Counted from the stretch's first letter, positions 9,229 through 17,263 are shown. The stretch is 64,000 nt of DNA from Terriglobia bacterium (GCA_020073305.1 JAIQFK010000004.1:1-64000); one strand, 5' to 3'. Notes: generated by a model not told the origin, from the letters alone. Translations and numbers: made by a program.

Positions 9229-9351
9229 GTTTTAGGTGCCAGGTTTCAGGTGCTAGGTTTCAGGCGTCAGCCAGCCTGGTTCGATCACCGCGAGCGGTCG
9301 CAACAACCGGAAGCTAAAACCCAGAACCTAACACCTAGAACCTGAAACCTG
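9228..9351. repeat. Imperfect inverted repeat of AGGTTTCAGGTGCTAGG-type units
   Basis: Just after the preceding stop codon, short units of the form (C/T)AGGTT(T)CAGGTGC recur in tandem (9228-9265) and reappear inverted at 9313-9351. The best arms, 9240-9258 and 9333-9351, match at 18 of 19 bases. The transcript could form a long stem-loop that ends or insulates transcription before the ammonia-lyase gene; no U-run follows. It also resembles a dispersed intergenic repeat. Confidence 0.7.
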
Positions 9352-9373
9352 CAGTTCGCTACCATCTTGAGGT

Positions 9374-10882
9374 ATGGTCTCGCTCGATGGCGGCCGGCTC
9401 ACCATAGAGGACGTAGTCTCGGTTGCGTCGGCGCGCGATGCGGCCGCGATCGCTCCTGAAGCCATTGAGAAAATGACGCGGTCGCGGGCCGTGGTCGAAC
9501 GGCTGGCGGCAGGGGACGCGCCGGTCTACGGCGTCAATACCGGCGTGGGATTACTCGCGGATGTGCGCGTGCCGCCCGCGGACCTCGAACAACTGCAGCG
9601 CAACGTGGTTCGCTCGCATGCCGCGGGCACGGGCGATCCGCTGGATCGTGAAGAGGTGCGGGCCATGATGCTGATCCGCGCCAACGTGCTGGCCAAAGGC
9701 TATTCGGGGATCCGCCCCGTGGTGGCCGAGCGGCTGTGCCAAATGATCGAGCGCGGCGTCACGCCGGTAGTGCCTTCGCAGGGCAGCGTGGGCGCGTCCG
9801 GCGATCTCGCGCCCCTGGCTCACATGGCCCTCGTCTTGATGGGCGAAGGCGAGGCGGAGTTCGCGGGTGCGAGGATGCCGGGCCGCGAGGCCCTGCGGCT
9901 CGCCGGCATTGAGCCCGTGGCGCTGGCCTCGAAGGAAGGCATCTCGCTGGTGAACGGCACGCAGGCCATGCTTGCGGTCGGGTGCCTGGAGCTGGTGGCG
10001 GCGGAGACGCTCATCGATACCGCCGAGGTGGTGTGCGCGCTGACCCTGGACGCGCAGCGGGGAACGCCGCGAGCCTTTGAACAGCGCCTGCACGCAGCTC
10101 GTCCCCACCCTGGCCAGTTGACCAGCGCCGCCCACTTGTTGCGCCTGCTGGAGGGCAGCGAGATCCGCGCATCACACGTCTCCTGCCGGCGGGTGCAGGA
10201 CGCATACTCGCTGCGCTGCGCCCCTCAGGTTCATGGAGCCGTGCGGGACACGCTGGCGGAGGCGCGCCGGGTATTCTCGATCGAGCTCAACTCCGCCACC
10301 GACAATCCTCTGGTTTTCGACAGTGAAGTTTTATCGGGAGGGAATTTTCATGGAGAGCCGCTGGCCCTCCAGCTCGACTATCTGGCGATCGCGCTTACGG
10401 CGCTTTCGGGCATTTCGGAGCGGCGCATTGACCGGCTCGTGAACCCGGCGCTGAACGAAGACCTGCCGCCCTTTCTGGCACAGCACGCCGGGCTCGAATC
10501 CGGGCTCATGATGGCGCAGGTGACGGCGGCGGCGCTGGTGGCCGAAAACCGCGTGCTCGCGACGCCGGCCTCTCCCGGCTCGATCACAACCAGCGGCAAC
10601 AAGGAAGATTTCGTGAGCATGGGGATGACGTCGGCACTCAAATGGAAACGAGTGGTGCGCCACACGCGCGCGGTACTGGCGATTGAAGCGCTGGCGGCGG
10701 CCCGCGCGCTCGAGTTCCTGCGGCCGCTCAAGACCAGCCCGGTGCTCGAAGTGGCGCGAGCCCGCATCCGGGCGGCCTGCACCACCCTCGAAGGCGACCA
10801 CCCGATCTCACCGGACATCGCGGCCCTGGAGAAATTGATTTCGAGCGGCCGGTTGACGGTGGGGAGCCTGGACGCCGGTTAG
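9374..10882 (+). CDS. hutH: Histidine ammonia-lyase (HAL/PAL family)
   Basis: A 502-residue aromatic amino acid lyase that deaminates L-histidine to urocanate in the cytosol. The prosthetic MIO group would form from Ala141-Ser142-Gly143 in GSVGASGDLAPLAH. The early Tyr/Gly loop (VYGVNTGVG) and the later SATDNPLVF and GNKEDFVSMG segments are conserved family features. The length is close to the usual 505-515. The ATG at 9374 has no well-spaced ribosome site (GAGG ends two bases before it), so initiation may be weak. No other hut gene is near, so the gene stands alone; specificity for histidine rather than Tyr or Phe is inferred. Confidence 0.9.
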   Translation: MVSLDGGRLTIEDVVSVASARDAAAIAPEAIEKMTRSRAVVERLAAGDAPVYGVNTGVGLLADVRVPPADLEQLQRNVVRSHAAGTGDPLDREEVRAMMLIRANVLAKGYSGIRPVVAERLCQMIERGVTPVVPSQGSVGASGDLAPLAHMALVLMGEGEAEFAGARMPGREALRLAGIEPVALASKEGISLVNGTQAMLAVGCLELVAAETLIDTAEVVCALTLDAQRGTPRAFEQRLHAARPHPGQLTSAAHLLRLLEGSEIRASHVSCRRVQDAYSLRCAPQVHGAVRDTLAEARRVFSIELNSATDNPLVFDSEVLSGGNFHGEPLALQLDYLAIALTALSGISERRIDRLVNPALNEDLPPFLAQHAGLESGLMMAQVTAAALVAENRVLATPASPGSITTSGNKEDFVSMGMTSALKWKRVVRHTRAVLAIEALAAARALEFLRPLKTSPVLEVARARIRAACTTLEGDHPISPDIAALEKLISSGRLTVGSLDAG

Positions 10883-10926
10883 CGTTTCGGCGCCACACCT
10901 ATCGAACCGTCCAACTCACGTCCTGA

Positions 10927-10960
10927 TTGACAACTGTACATTGTATATGTACACTATACA
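10927..10960 (+). promoter_or_regulatory. Promoter and overlapping dyad operator of the GntR operon
   Basis: TTGACA at 10927-10932 and TACACT at 10950-10955 (17-base spacing) make a good promoter. Two overlapping 19-base dyads lie on it: TGTACA-N7-TGTACA (10935-10953) and TGTATA-N7-TATACA (10942-10960). Their position over the -10 region suggests autorepression by the GntR/YtrA-type regulator encoded directly downstream. The predicted start of transcription falls on or next to the ATG. Confidence 0.7.
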
Positions 10961-11362
10961 ATGATGGCGCAGAGGCCTCGAATCCGGATTGATCCTGCTT
11001 CCGGCGTTCCGGCCGTCCGGCAGATTGCGGACAGCCTGCGGGTTCTTTTGGTCGAGGGCCAGCTTGTTCCGGGCACGGAGCTGCCTTCGGTGCGCAGGAT
11101 CGCAATGGAACTGGGGGTTCATTTCAACACAGTGGCGGAGGCCTACCGGCAACTGGCGGCCGAGGGATGGCTGGACCTGAAGCACGGGCGCGGCGCGGTG
11201 GTGGTTGCACGCGCCGTCCCTGCCGTCAACAACCGAGCCCGGACTGAGGATTTCCGCAACCGGCTGCGCGGGATGGTGGCCCAGATGCGCTCCCAAGGCA
11301 TCTCGGCTGACCGCATTGCCGCCGAGTTGCGCGCCATGGCGAAGAGGGTGACACGGTCATGA
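10961..11362 (+). CDS. GntR-family (YtrA subfamily) transcriptional regulator
   Basis: A 133-residue regulator with a single winged-helix GntR domain (about residues 10-80: VPAVRQIADSLRVLLVEGQLVPG, LPSVRRIAMELGVHFNTVAEAYRQL) and a short helical tail. This matches the YtrA branch, whose members repress an adjacent membrane-protein or ABC transporter operon. The next gene, a DUF1648 membrane protein, overlaps its stop (ATGA at 11359-11362). Two ATG codons (10961, 10964) are possible starts. The promoter ends so close that the mRNA should be leaderless or nearly so. Confidence 0.9.
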   Translation: MMAQRPRIRIDPASGVPAVRQIADSLRVLLVEGQLVPGTELPSVRRIAMELGVHFNTVAEAYRQLAAEGWLDLKHGRGAVVVARAVPAVNNRARTEDFRNRLRGMVAQMRSQGISADRIAAELRAMAKRVTRS

Positions 11363-12336
11363 GACTCGTCCTTTGTGCCGTTAACGTTTTCATGGGAGCG
11401 TTACTGTTTGCGATCCCGAACATGGCGCGGCGCGAGTTGCTCTTTGCGGTCCCGGTTCCGCCAGATCTCCGCGAGAGCCGCGCGGGCCGCCATGCGATTT
11501 CGATGTTCCGGGCCGTAATTGCGGCGGCGGTGCTGGCGGGAGTCTGCGCGCTGCTCCTGACGCCACCTGAACTTCTGAATGCGGTTGCGACCGCCGTTCC
11601 GGTTGCCATTTTGCTCGCGGGTGGGATCAGCTTCTACCGTCAGAATCGCAAGCTCGCTCCGGCCGCCGTTCAGTTTACGCGGCCGCGCGAAGCGGAGCTG
11701 AGCGCCGCGCCCGAGGAGTTGCCGCGGTTCGCATGGCTCGCGGCCGGTCCATTCGTAATCCTGGCGGCTGCGGCCCGGTTTCTGTATCTCAACTGGGAGC
11801 GCATTCCGCCGCGATTTCCGGTGCACTTCGAAACTGGCGGCCAGCCCAATCGCTGGGCGGAGCGGACCACCAAAGGAGTATACGGCCCGCTGCTGTTCGC
11901 CGCCGAGCTTTGCGCGCTGTTTGTAGCCATGGCGCTGGCCGGCTGGTTCGGATCACGAAGGTCGCGCTCCCGGACTGTCATGCTGGGTGGCATGATCGCG
12001 ATCGAGTACCTGATGGCATTGCTGTTCGCGCTCATTGCCGTCCAGCCGTTGCTCGGTATTCCCGTTTGGATGATTGCGGTATCGCCGATCGCCATTCTCA
12101 TTCCGCTGCTTATCGTGATGACCAAGAAGATGAGCGAGCCCTCAGAGCCGATGGACCCGACGCCGAACGAGTGTTGGAAGGGCGGCATCTTCTATTACAA
12201 CCCGAATGACGCAGCGCTGTTCGTGGAGAAGCGCGAGGAGTTGGGATACACGTTCAACTTTGCGAACCGCTGGTCCTGGGTGCTTCTGCTGGGCCTTGCG
12301 CTGGTGATTGCGTCCGCGCTGTTCGTCCTGGCGTGA
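11359..12336 (+). CDS. DUF1648 / DUF5808-type membrane protein
   Basis: A 325-residue inner-membrane protein with about seven to eight hydrophobic helices. The central PPRFPVHFETGGQPNRWAERTTKGVYGPLL stretch (about residues 150-185, quoted by its motif) is a DUF1648 signature. The C-terminal WKGGIFYYNPNDAALFVEK region resembles DUF5808. Such proteins are commonly encoded with YtrA-type GntR regulators, as here, where the two genes share four bases. The biochemical role of the family is not established; a link to cell-envelope stress is suggested by relatives. Confidence 0.85.
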   Translation: MRLVLCAVNVFMGALLFAIPNMARRELLFAVPVPPDLRESRAGRHAISMFRAVIAAAVLAGVCALLLTPPELLNAVATAVPVAILLAGGISFYRQNRKLAPAAVQFTRPREAELSAAPEELPRFAWLAAGPFVILAAAARFLYLNWERIPPRFPVHFETGGQPNRWAERTTKGVYGPLLFAAELCALFVAMALAGWFGSRRSRSRTVMLGGMIAIEYLMALLFALIAVQPLLGIPVWMIAVSPIAILIPLLIVMTKKMSEPSEPMDPTPNECWKGGIFYYNPNDAALFVEKREELGYTFNFANRWSWVLLLGLALVIASALFVLA

Positions 12337-12415
12337 GAGGCGCAAGAGGGCCCCCCGCCCGCAGCCGCAAGACTCGCCTGTGCTAATATTCCACTGATTC
12401 TCCCGAGGAGGATAC

Positions 12416-13015
12416 ATGAGACGCATTGCGATTCTCGTGGCGATGATCGCTGCCTGCTTCGGATCCGGCGCGAACGCCCAGTCCAGCCCTCTGATAGATC
12501 CTCACGACGTAGCAAACCTCAACATACGAACGGGGCCGCAGGTTTTGATCGAAGCGCGAAATTTGCTTGATACGAACGAGAATGTCCGTGCGGCGGACGA
12601 GTACTTCAAGAAGAAGGGATTCACAATGAAAGTCGATGGCCTGACAGCCATTCGATTCGACAGGATCAGTACCAAGGAATCTGTCATGGCCGTGTACATC
12701 CCCTACGCCTCGGGGATGGACGAAAGGAGCTGGCTCCATCTGACGATCTGGGTGCAGTCTTCCAAGGGCACCAAGGTGTCGGCCGGATCGCTCAACATTG
12801 AGGGTAAAGAGCCCAAAGTGACGGAGAACCTTGCGATAGACAGCGGCAAGATCCAGCCCGGCAAGGGCAAGTTGGAAGAATGGGCCAAGTGCTTGCTCAC
12901 CGGCTGCGGCCCGGCGGCGGTGAGTTGTGCTCTTTCGGACGGACTGTACCTTCAATGTGTAGCGCTCGGCTGTGGCGCGAGTGCTTTATTCTGCGGATTG
13001 GCTGCCCTGTTTTGA
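12416..13015 (+). CDS. Secreted protein with duplicated six-cysteine hydrophobic tail
   Basis: A 199-residue protein with a strong ribosome site (GAGGAGGA, 12405-12412) and a signal peptide (residues 1-22, cleavage after ANA). The middle part is a mixed alpha/beta domain I do not recognise. The last 41 residues are small and hydrophobic and carry six cysteines at 159, 164, 171, 181, 186 and 193, spaced C-x4-C-x6-C-x9-C-x4-C-x6-C, so the tail is a tandem duplication of one C-x4-C-x6-C unit (CLLTGCGPAAVSC, CVALGCGASALFC). This recalls halocin C8-like bacteriocin domains, released from the C-terminus of a precursor. No immunity or export gene is recognisable next to it. Confidence 0.72.
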   Translation: MRRIAILVAMIAACFGSGANAQSSPLIDPHDVANLNIRTGPQVLIEARNLLDTNENVRAADEYFKKKGFTMKVDGLTAIRFDRISTKESVMAVYIPYASGMDERSWLHLTIWVQSSKGTKVSAGSLNIEGKEPKVTENLAIDSGKIQPGKGKLEEWAKCLLTGCGPAAVSCALSDGLYLQCVALGCGASALFCGLAALF

Positions 13016-13050
13016 CTGGCGCGAATCTGCGCCGGCGCTACAACAAAATT

Positions 13051-13224
13051 TCAAAATCGGTAGCGTTTGGGGTTGGCGAGCACGCTATCGGCGATGGAAG
13101 CGGCTTGTTCGGAAAGGTCAACCTGGGCCAGTAGTTGAATCATGCGCTCGCGATTGCGCGCCTTCACCGCCATATCCCATTCGGTGAGAAGTCCGGCCAC
13201 GGAGAGCCGTTCGTTGGTAGTCAT
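13051..13224 (-). CDS. Small protein, 57 residues
   Basis: The ATG at 13222-13224 opens a 57-residue frame ending in TGA at 13051-13053 (MTTNERLSVAGLL … ANPKRYRF). Its composition is clearly protein-like, with two predicted helices rich in charged residues (TEWDMAVKARNRERMIQLL, then SEQAASIADSVLAN). The frame stays open upstream (PPDYSGM…) back to the TAG of the c-heme protein gene at 13264, so the true start could be a non-ATG codon a little earlier. It follows that gene in the same direction, 39 bases after its stop, and is probably cotranscribed. Function unknown. Confidence 0.6.
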   Translation of the reverse strand: MTTNERLSVAGLLTEWDMAVKARNRERMIQLLAQVDLSEQAASIADSVLANPKRYRF

Positions 13225-13263
13225 GCCGCTGTAGTCGGGGGGTTGCGCTTCGCCGGCACGCAG

Positions 13264-13986
13264 CTACTTCTTGGCGAGGACGCTCGCGAGGCGGCCGGGT
13301 TCGTGGCAGGAGAGGCACGCGTAGTCGCCCTCATTCTTGAGATTGGAGAGCTTCTGCCAATGGCGAGCGCGCGTCTCGTAGGGTGAGCCCTGGAGCTTGG
13401 TGAGTATCTCGCTGATGACGCGGTCGCGTTCGGCTGTTTCGCCCAAGCGGTCGGATGCAAAGGCGATCTGGGACCACAACTCGCCGCGCATGTGCGGCGG
13501 CAGAGTGTCGAAATAATCTTTCTGCAGGCCGGGAACCTTGTTGAGCAGATCCCGGCCATCGCGATACATTCTGGCGCGATCCGGTTCCGGGGCGGAAGAG
13601 GCGAGACGGACCAGGGCGCTGCCGACGATGATGTAAGGGCCCGGGTTTTCGGGATTCGTGGCGAACGTTTTCTGCAACACGTCGTTTGCCGTGGCCAAGT
13701 GGCGGCGGTAAGCGGCATCGTCACCCGCGGCGAGCGCCTGTCTCATGCGATAAGCAATGGCCAGGTAGTTCCAGGCCAGCGCCTCCGCGTCATCGGGGTG
13801 GTCCTGCAGATAGGCGTCGAGCTTGCGCACGCCGTGTTGGAAAGCGTCGAGGTCGTTCGCAATCCACCCGGCGAACAGGTCTTCGCGGACCCAGGTGTCG
13901 ATGGAGATCTTATCGGGTTTGACAAGATTCTCGGCAGCGGGCAACAACGCAAAAGCCAACAGACACAAGATTCCAGCGCGCAGCAT
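13264..13986 (-). CDS. Secreted helical-repeat protein with one c-type heme site
   Basis: A 240-residue protein with a signal peptide (residues 1-18, LLAFALLPAAEN). The body is alpha-helical with TPR-like spacing (DAYLQDHPDDAEALAWNYLAIAYRM; LQKTFATNPENPGPYIIVGSAL). One CxxCH motif (Cys224-Leu-Ser-Cys227-His228) lies near the C-terminus followed by EPGRL, where Met or His ligands are not obvious. It may bind one covalent heme in the periplasm, though the motif is very close to the C-terminus. A small 57-residue protein gene follows it. Role in electron transfer is inferred only from the motif. Confidence 0.75.
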   Translation of the reverse strand: MLRAGILCLLAFALLPAAENLVKPDKISIDTWVREDLFAGWIANDLDAFQHGVRKLDAYLQDHPDDAEALAWNYLAIAYRMRQALAAGDDAAYRRHLATANDVLQKTFATNPENPGPYIIVGSALVRLASSAPEPDRARMYRDGRDLLNKVPGLQKDYFDTLPPHMRGELWSQIAFASDRLGETAERDRVISEILTKLQGSPYETRARHWQKLSNLKNEGDYACLSCHEPGRLASVLAKK

Positions 13987-14068
13987 GAGGGGAGCGTAAC
14001 AAAAGAGGCGGCGCCATTACAAGTTGTGTTTGCCCCATACCGCCGCCGGCTGGTAAAGTAGCCCTGCT

Positions 14069-15223
14069 ATGTCCGACGTGTTGGCCGCCACACTTGTTGA
14101 GCCCGGAAGATACGAACTGCGCGAATACCCGCTGCCGGAGCCGCGACAGGGTTGCGTGCTGGTGAAGATGGCCCTGTCCGGCATCTGCGGTACCGACAAA
14201 CATACTTATCAGGGATACACGACGCAGTATTCAGGCACGGGGGAAGGTAAGAAGATTCCGTTTCCGATCATCCAGGGGCACGAAAACGTGGGCACAGTGG
14301 CCGCCATTGGAGGCGATGGCAAGTACAACGACTTCGAGGGCATTCCGCTGAAGGTGGGGGACCGCGTGGTGGTGGGGGCGAACGTTTTTTGCGGCAAGTG
14401 CTACTACTGCACGCACGACTTTCCGTACTATTTCTGCGAGAACATGACGGATTACGGGAATAACTTGAGCGCGGCCGATCCGCCGCACATTTTCGGCGGC
14501 TGGTCGCAATACATCTACATTGTGCCCGGAAGTTTTCTGGTGCGCGTGCCGGACGATCTGCCGTCGGAAGTCGCGGTGCTGACCGAGGTGATCGCGGTGG
14601 CGGTGGGCCTGGACCGGGCCAAGCAGATGTCGGCCTTCCCCAGCGAGGCTTTCCTGTTTGACGACACGGTGGTGGTGTTGGGAGTGGGGCCGCTGGGCAT
14701 GTGTTTCCTCATGAAGGCGCGCATGCTGGGCGCGGGGACGATTATCGCGGTGGACCTGTCGGATTACCGGCTCGATTTCGCCAAACGGCTGGGAGCGGAT
14801 TACGCGATCAATGCCGGAAAGACCACGCTGGCGGAGCGGCTGGAAATCGTGCGCGACCTCTCGCACGGCCGCGGCGCGGATATGGTGATCGAGTGCGCCG
14901 GCGTGCCGCAGGCGATTCCCGAAGCTCTCGAGATGCTGCGGCTGGGCGGGCTGCTGGTGGAGGCCGGCAACTTTTCAGACCTGGGCGAGATCGGCATCAA
15001 CCCACACCGGCACCTGTGCTCGAAGAGCGTGCGGATTCTGGGCGTGGGGGGCGAGGAGCCGGCAAGCTACGGGCCGAGCATGCGACAGATGGCGCGCTAT
15101 ATGAAGCACTACCCGCTAAGGGAATTCGTGACTCACCGGTATCCGTTACGCGAGGTGGAGACGGCGGTGCATAAAGCGATCGCGCCGGATTCAATGAAGG
15201 TAGTGATTGAGCCTTGGGGGTGA
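14069..15223 (+). CDS. Zinc-dependent alcohol dehydrogenase (MDR superfamily)
   Basis: A 384-residue medium-chain dehydrogenase. Catalytic zinc ligands are visible as Cys40 (GICGTDKH), His71 and Glu72 (GHEN). The structural zinc lobe is Cys108, Cys111, Cys114 and Cys123, with eight rather than seven residues before the last cysteine. The Rossmann fold glycine motif is VVVLGVGPLGMC (about residues 209-220), and Asp in IIAVDLSD suggests preference for NAD. Insertions near residues 55-65 and 80-95 make it longer than typical threonine or sorbitol dehydrogenases. The alcohol substrate cannot be read from sequence. No pathway partner lies beside it. Confidence 0.88.
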   Translation: MSDVLAATLVEPGRYELREYPLPEPRQGCVLVKMALSGICGTDKHTYQGYTTQYSGTGEGKKIPFPIIQGHENVGTVAAIGGDGKYNDFEGIPLKVGDRVVVGANVFCGKCYYCTHDFPYYFCENMTDYGNNLSAADPPHIFGGWSQYIYIVPGSFLVRVPDDLPSEVAVLTEVIAVAVGLDRAKQMSAFPSEAFLFDDTVVVLGVGPLGMCFLMKARMLGAGTIIAVDLSDYRLDFAKRLGADYAINAGKTTLAERLEIVRDLSHGRGADMVIECAGVPQAIPEALEMLRLGGLLVEAGNFSDLGEIGINPHRHLCSKSVRILGVGGEEPASYGPSMRQMARYMKHYPLREFVTHRYPLREVETAVHKAIAPDSMKVVIEPWG

Positions 15224-15238
15224 GTAAGGCCGCAGGAA

Positions 15239-15757
15239 ATGAAAAACTCGCTTAACATCGTTGCCGCTGTTGGCCTTGCTCTTGGCGCCGTGTTCGGCAT
15301 GGCAGGGACCATGGTCGACCAGCCGAATCTTCGAAACACCTCGTGGGGAATTGACAGCAATGGCCTGGTGGTGGCCGCCGCGCTGCTGACTTTGAAATTC
15401 TTTAGAAAGGGAAATGACATCGTCGGCGCCGGGTTTCTTGTCTTTGCGATTGGAGAAGGCGTCATGTTCTCGGGAACGGCCGCGGGCTTAGCCGGAAGCG
15501 TCCCGGCCTTTGCGGCAGGCACTGCCTTGTGGGCGGCGTCACTCTTGCTCATCAGCGTTCCCAAAGAGTTCGCTACTTGGGTCCGCCTAGCAGGCGTTGC
15601 CAGTTCGATTCTCTTTGCCATTGTGGCTGCAAGAATTTTGTTGGGCGAACGATTGTTGCCGACGGCGTCGCCGTTACCATACTTCGCATACCCGTTCCTC
15701 GTACTGACGTTCGCCGGCTGGATTTGGACCTTGTTGAAAGAACGGCCTGCGCGGTAA
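15239..15757 (+). CDS. Small integral membrane protein of unknown function
   Basis: A 172-residue protein with five to six hydrophobic helices (about residues 5-25, 40-58, 62-82, 86-105, 115-135 and 145-165) and few charged residues. Its start lies 15 bases after the alcohol dehydrogenase stop, with GCAGGA as a modest ribosome site, so the two genes may be cotranscribed. The layout resembles DUF4386 or similar small membrane proteins, but I cannot assign a family. A bidirectional hairpin terminator follows the stop codon. Confidence 0.7.
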   Translation: MKNSLNIVAAVGLALGAVFGMAGTMVDQPNLRNTSWGIDSNGLVVAAALLTLKFFRKGNDIVGAGFLVFAIGEGVMFSGTAAGLAGSVPAFAAGTALWAASLLLISVPKEFATWVRLAGVASSILFAIVAARILLGERLLPTASPLPYFAYPFLVLTFAGWIWTLLKERPAR

Positions 15758-15775
15758 TTCAATGGGCGCGTAAAG

Positions 15776-15807
15776 AGAGCCGTCCCGCATCGTTCGGGGA
15801 CGGCTCT
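15776..15807. terminator. Bidirectional hairpin terminator
   Basis: A perfect 11-base stem (AGAGCCGTCCC at 15776-15786 with GGGACGGCTCT at 15797-15807) and a ten-base loop lie between two convergent genes. Flanking A/T tracts are short on both sides, so termination strength is uncertain. Its place between converging stops supports use in both directions. Confidence 0.75.
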
Positions 15808-15811
15808 TGGC

Positions 15812-16147
15812 TCAATTCACTACGATCGATTCCACTTGAATCACGTCCGCGGTTAGAGTGCCTTTCACTGTAGCCGTAATGCCCCTATCCGGGTTCTTGG
15901 AGCGATCCGCGTTGTTCTCCTTGCCTTTCAAGGCCTCGGAGGCCTTGGCGTTACCGGCGGGGTCCAGTTTCAGCATCTTCCCGCTGGCGTCGAGGGCAAA
16001 TGCGGTTGTGGAAGCTGTCGGTACGCAAGCTTCGGTCTTCTGCTGGTCCGCACAGGTTGCGTCGACCAATCTTCCGGACCACGTCTCCGCGAACGCTGCG
16101 ATGGAGACGATGGTCAGAAACGCGCTCAGTCTAAATGCTCTTCGCAT
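15812..16147 (-). CDS. Small secreted protein, paralogue of the 3816-4115 product
   Basis: A 111-residue protein. The ATG at 16147 is chosen because an AAGGAGA site lies just upstream (16151-16157) and a clean signal peptide follows (residues 1-20, cleavage after AFA); the longer open frame upstream is not coding-like. The mature part begins ETWSGRLVDATCADQ, has two cysteines (TC and AC) and ends with a beta-rich tail (ITATVKGTLTADVIQVESIVVN). That order is shared with the 99-residue secreted protein at 3816-4115, so I place both in one acidobacterial family with an OB-like domain. Function unknown. Confidence 0.8.
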   Translation of the reverse strand: MRRAFRLSAFLTIVSIAAFAETWSGRLVDATCADQQKTEACVPTASTTAFALDASGKMLKLDPAGNAKASEALKGKENNADRSKNPDRGITATVKGTLTADVIQVESIVVN

Positions 16148-16356
16148 ATTTCTCCTTGCCGAATCGAAATTGTCGAAATGGCTCGAGTCTCCGTGCGCTG
16201 CATTCTGCGTTCCAAAGCCGCGATCTGAACAACTTGCTGGAAATTCACCCTCGACGTGCGAACAGCGAGCCGGTGTAGGGACGATCTTAACTGGTAAAAA
16301 CTTCCTGCAAGCTACTTGTATCTCGGATTCAGGTGAGGAAAGACACAGAGAGTTGC

Positions 16357-16962
16357 TCAGGCCGCGGCCGCCATGGTCGCCGGAGCCTGTTCCTTCATCA
16401 CGGCGGCGGCGACGAGGCCCACACAGATGAAACCGACGATGCCGGTGGTCATATACGCTGCCGTATAGGTGGCGGGGAAACCGTACCAGTTCCAATAGGA
16501 CACATTGGTTGCGATGGTGGCCAGCATGCCCGCGACGATCACGAATCCCAGTCGCGAGGTAAAGCCGGTGAGGCGCGTTTGCGAGAGCAGGATCACCACC
16601 AGCAGCGACTCGATCAGCTCGGTGAGAAACTCGGTGCCGAGTTGCGCGGCCGTCATGGGCTTGACGCCCGCGGGGTGGTAAATCAGGATGCCGGACGGAT
16701 TGACGGCGAGCTTCTGCCCGTATTGATCCATGGCCGCCCGCTTCTGCTGCATGGTGGCTTCGGACCCCAGCCCGGTGCCGGGAAAGAAGTAGAAGCCCGG
16801 AGTTTCGCCGAGGGAAGAGTGCAGGGCGCTCAGCACTCCCTGTTCGCTCGGAATCTCCTTAATTCCGGCATCACCCAGCGGCAGGACCATGTGTGCCAAT
16901 GAGGTCCAGGCAAACATGGCGATCCCGCCGAGCAGGGCCGCGAGAAAAACACGCTTAGTCAT
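16357..16962 (-). CDS. Membrane protein of unknown function
   Basis: A 201-residue inner-membrane protein. The ATG at 16962 is preferred because AGGAGG lies at 16967-16972. A first helix (VFLAALLGGIAMFAWTSLAHMVLPLG) is followed by an external segment (EIPSEQGVLSALHSSLGETPGFYFFPG … SGILIYHP) and then three or four helices (LTELIESLLVVILLSQ; LGFVIVAGMLATIATNVSYWNWYGFP; MTTGIVGFICVGLVAAAVM). Homologous proteins are common hypothetical membrane proteins of Acidobacteriota and Proteobacteria. No catalytic motif is seen and neighbours give no clue. Confidence 0.78.
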   Translation of the reverse strand: MTKRVFLAALLGGIAMFAWTSLAHMVLPLGDAGIKEIPSEQGVLSALHSSLGETPGFYFFPGTGLGSEATMQQKRAAMDQYGQKLAVNPSGILIYHPAGVKPMTAAQLGTEFLTELIESLLVVILLSQTRLTGFTSRLGFVIVAGMLATIATNVSYWNWYGFPATYTAAYMTTGIVGFICVGLVAAAVMKEQAPATMAAAA

Positions 16963-17095
16963 AATGCCTCCTGCGTTGCGGATATTATGCGACGGGGAGG
17001 CGGCGAGTTCAATGGGGTTGAAGGCCGATGATGCTCGGATCCCCGGGAGAGTACCAGGAGAACGAAACGTTTGGGCCCGCCAATGCAGTAACCCA

Positions 17096-17263
17096 ATGAG
17101 CGAGCCTATGAGCGAAGAAAGTTTCCTTCGATACCGGTTGGAGGTCGTGCGGCGCATGCCGGAAGGGGCGTACAAGAGCGCCCTCATCGCGGCAATCCGC
17201 GCATCATTGGCCGCCCTCGGTGGCACCCAGAATTCGGCCCGGCGGGATTCCAACGCCGCGTGA
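17096..17263 (+). CDS. Possible small protein, 55 residues
   Basis: A 55-residue frame (MSEPMSEESFLRYRLEVVRRMPEG…) with a second ATG at 17108. The predicted helical part (YRLEVVRRMPEGAYKSALIAAIRASLAAL) looks like a real short protein rather than random sequence, and it sits in an otherwise empty gap. No convincing ribosome site precedes either ATG, and the tail is low in complexity. I give it as a candidate only; function unknown. Confidence 0.4.
   Translation: MSEPMSEESFLRYRLEVVRRMPEGAYKSALIAAIRASLAALGGTQNSARRDSNAA

Noticed and set aside
16148-16495. Extension of the small secreted protein upstream to 16495
   Set aside because: The signal peptide and ribosome site at 16147-16157 define the start; upstream residues look random.
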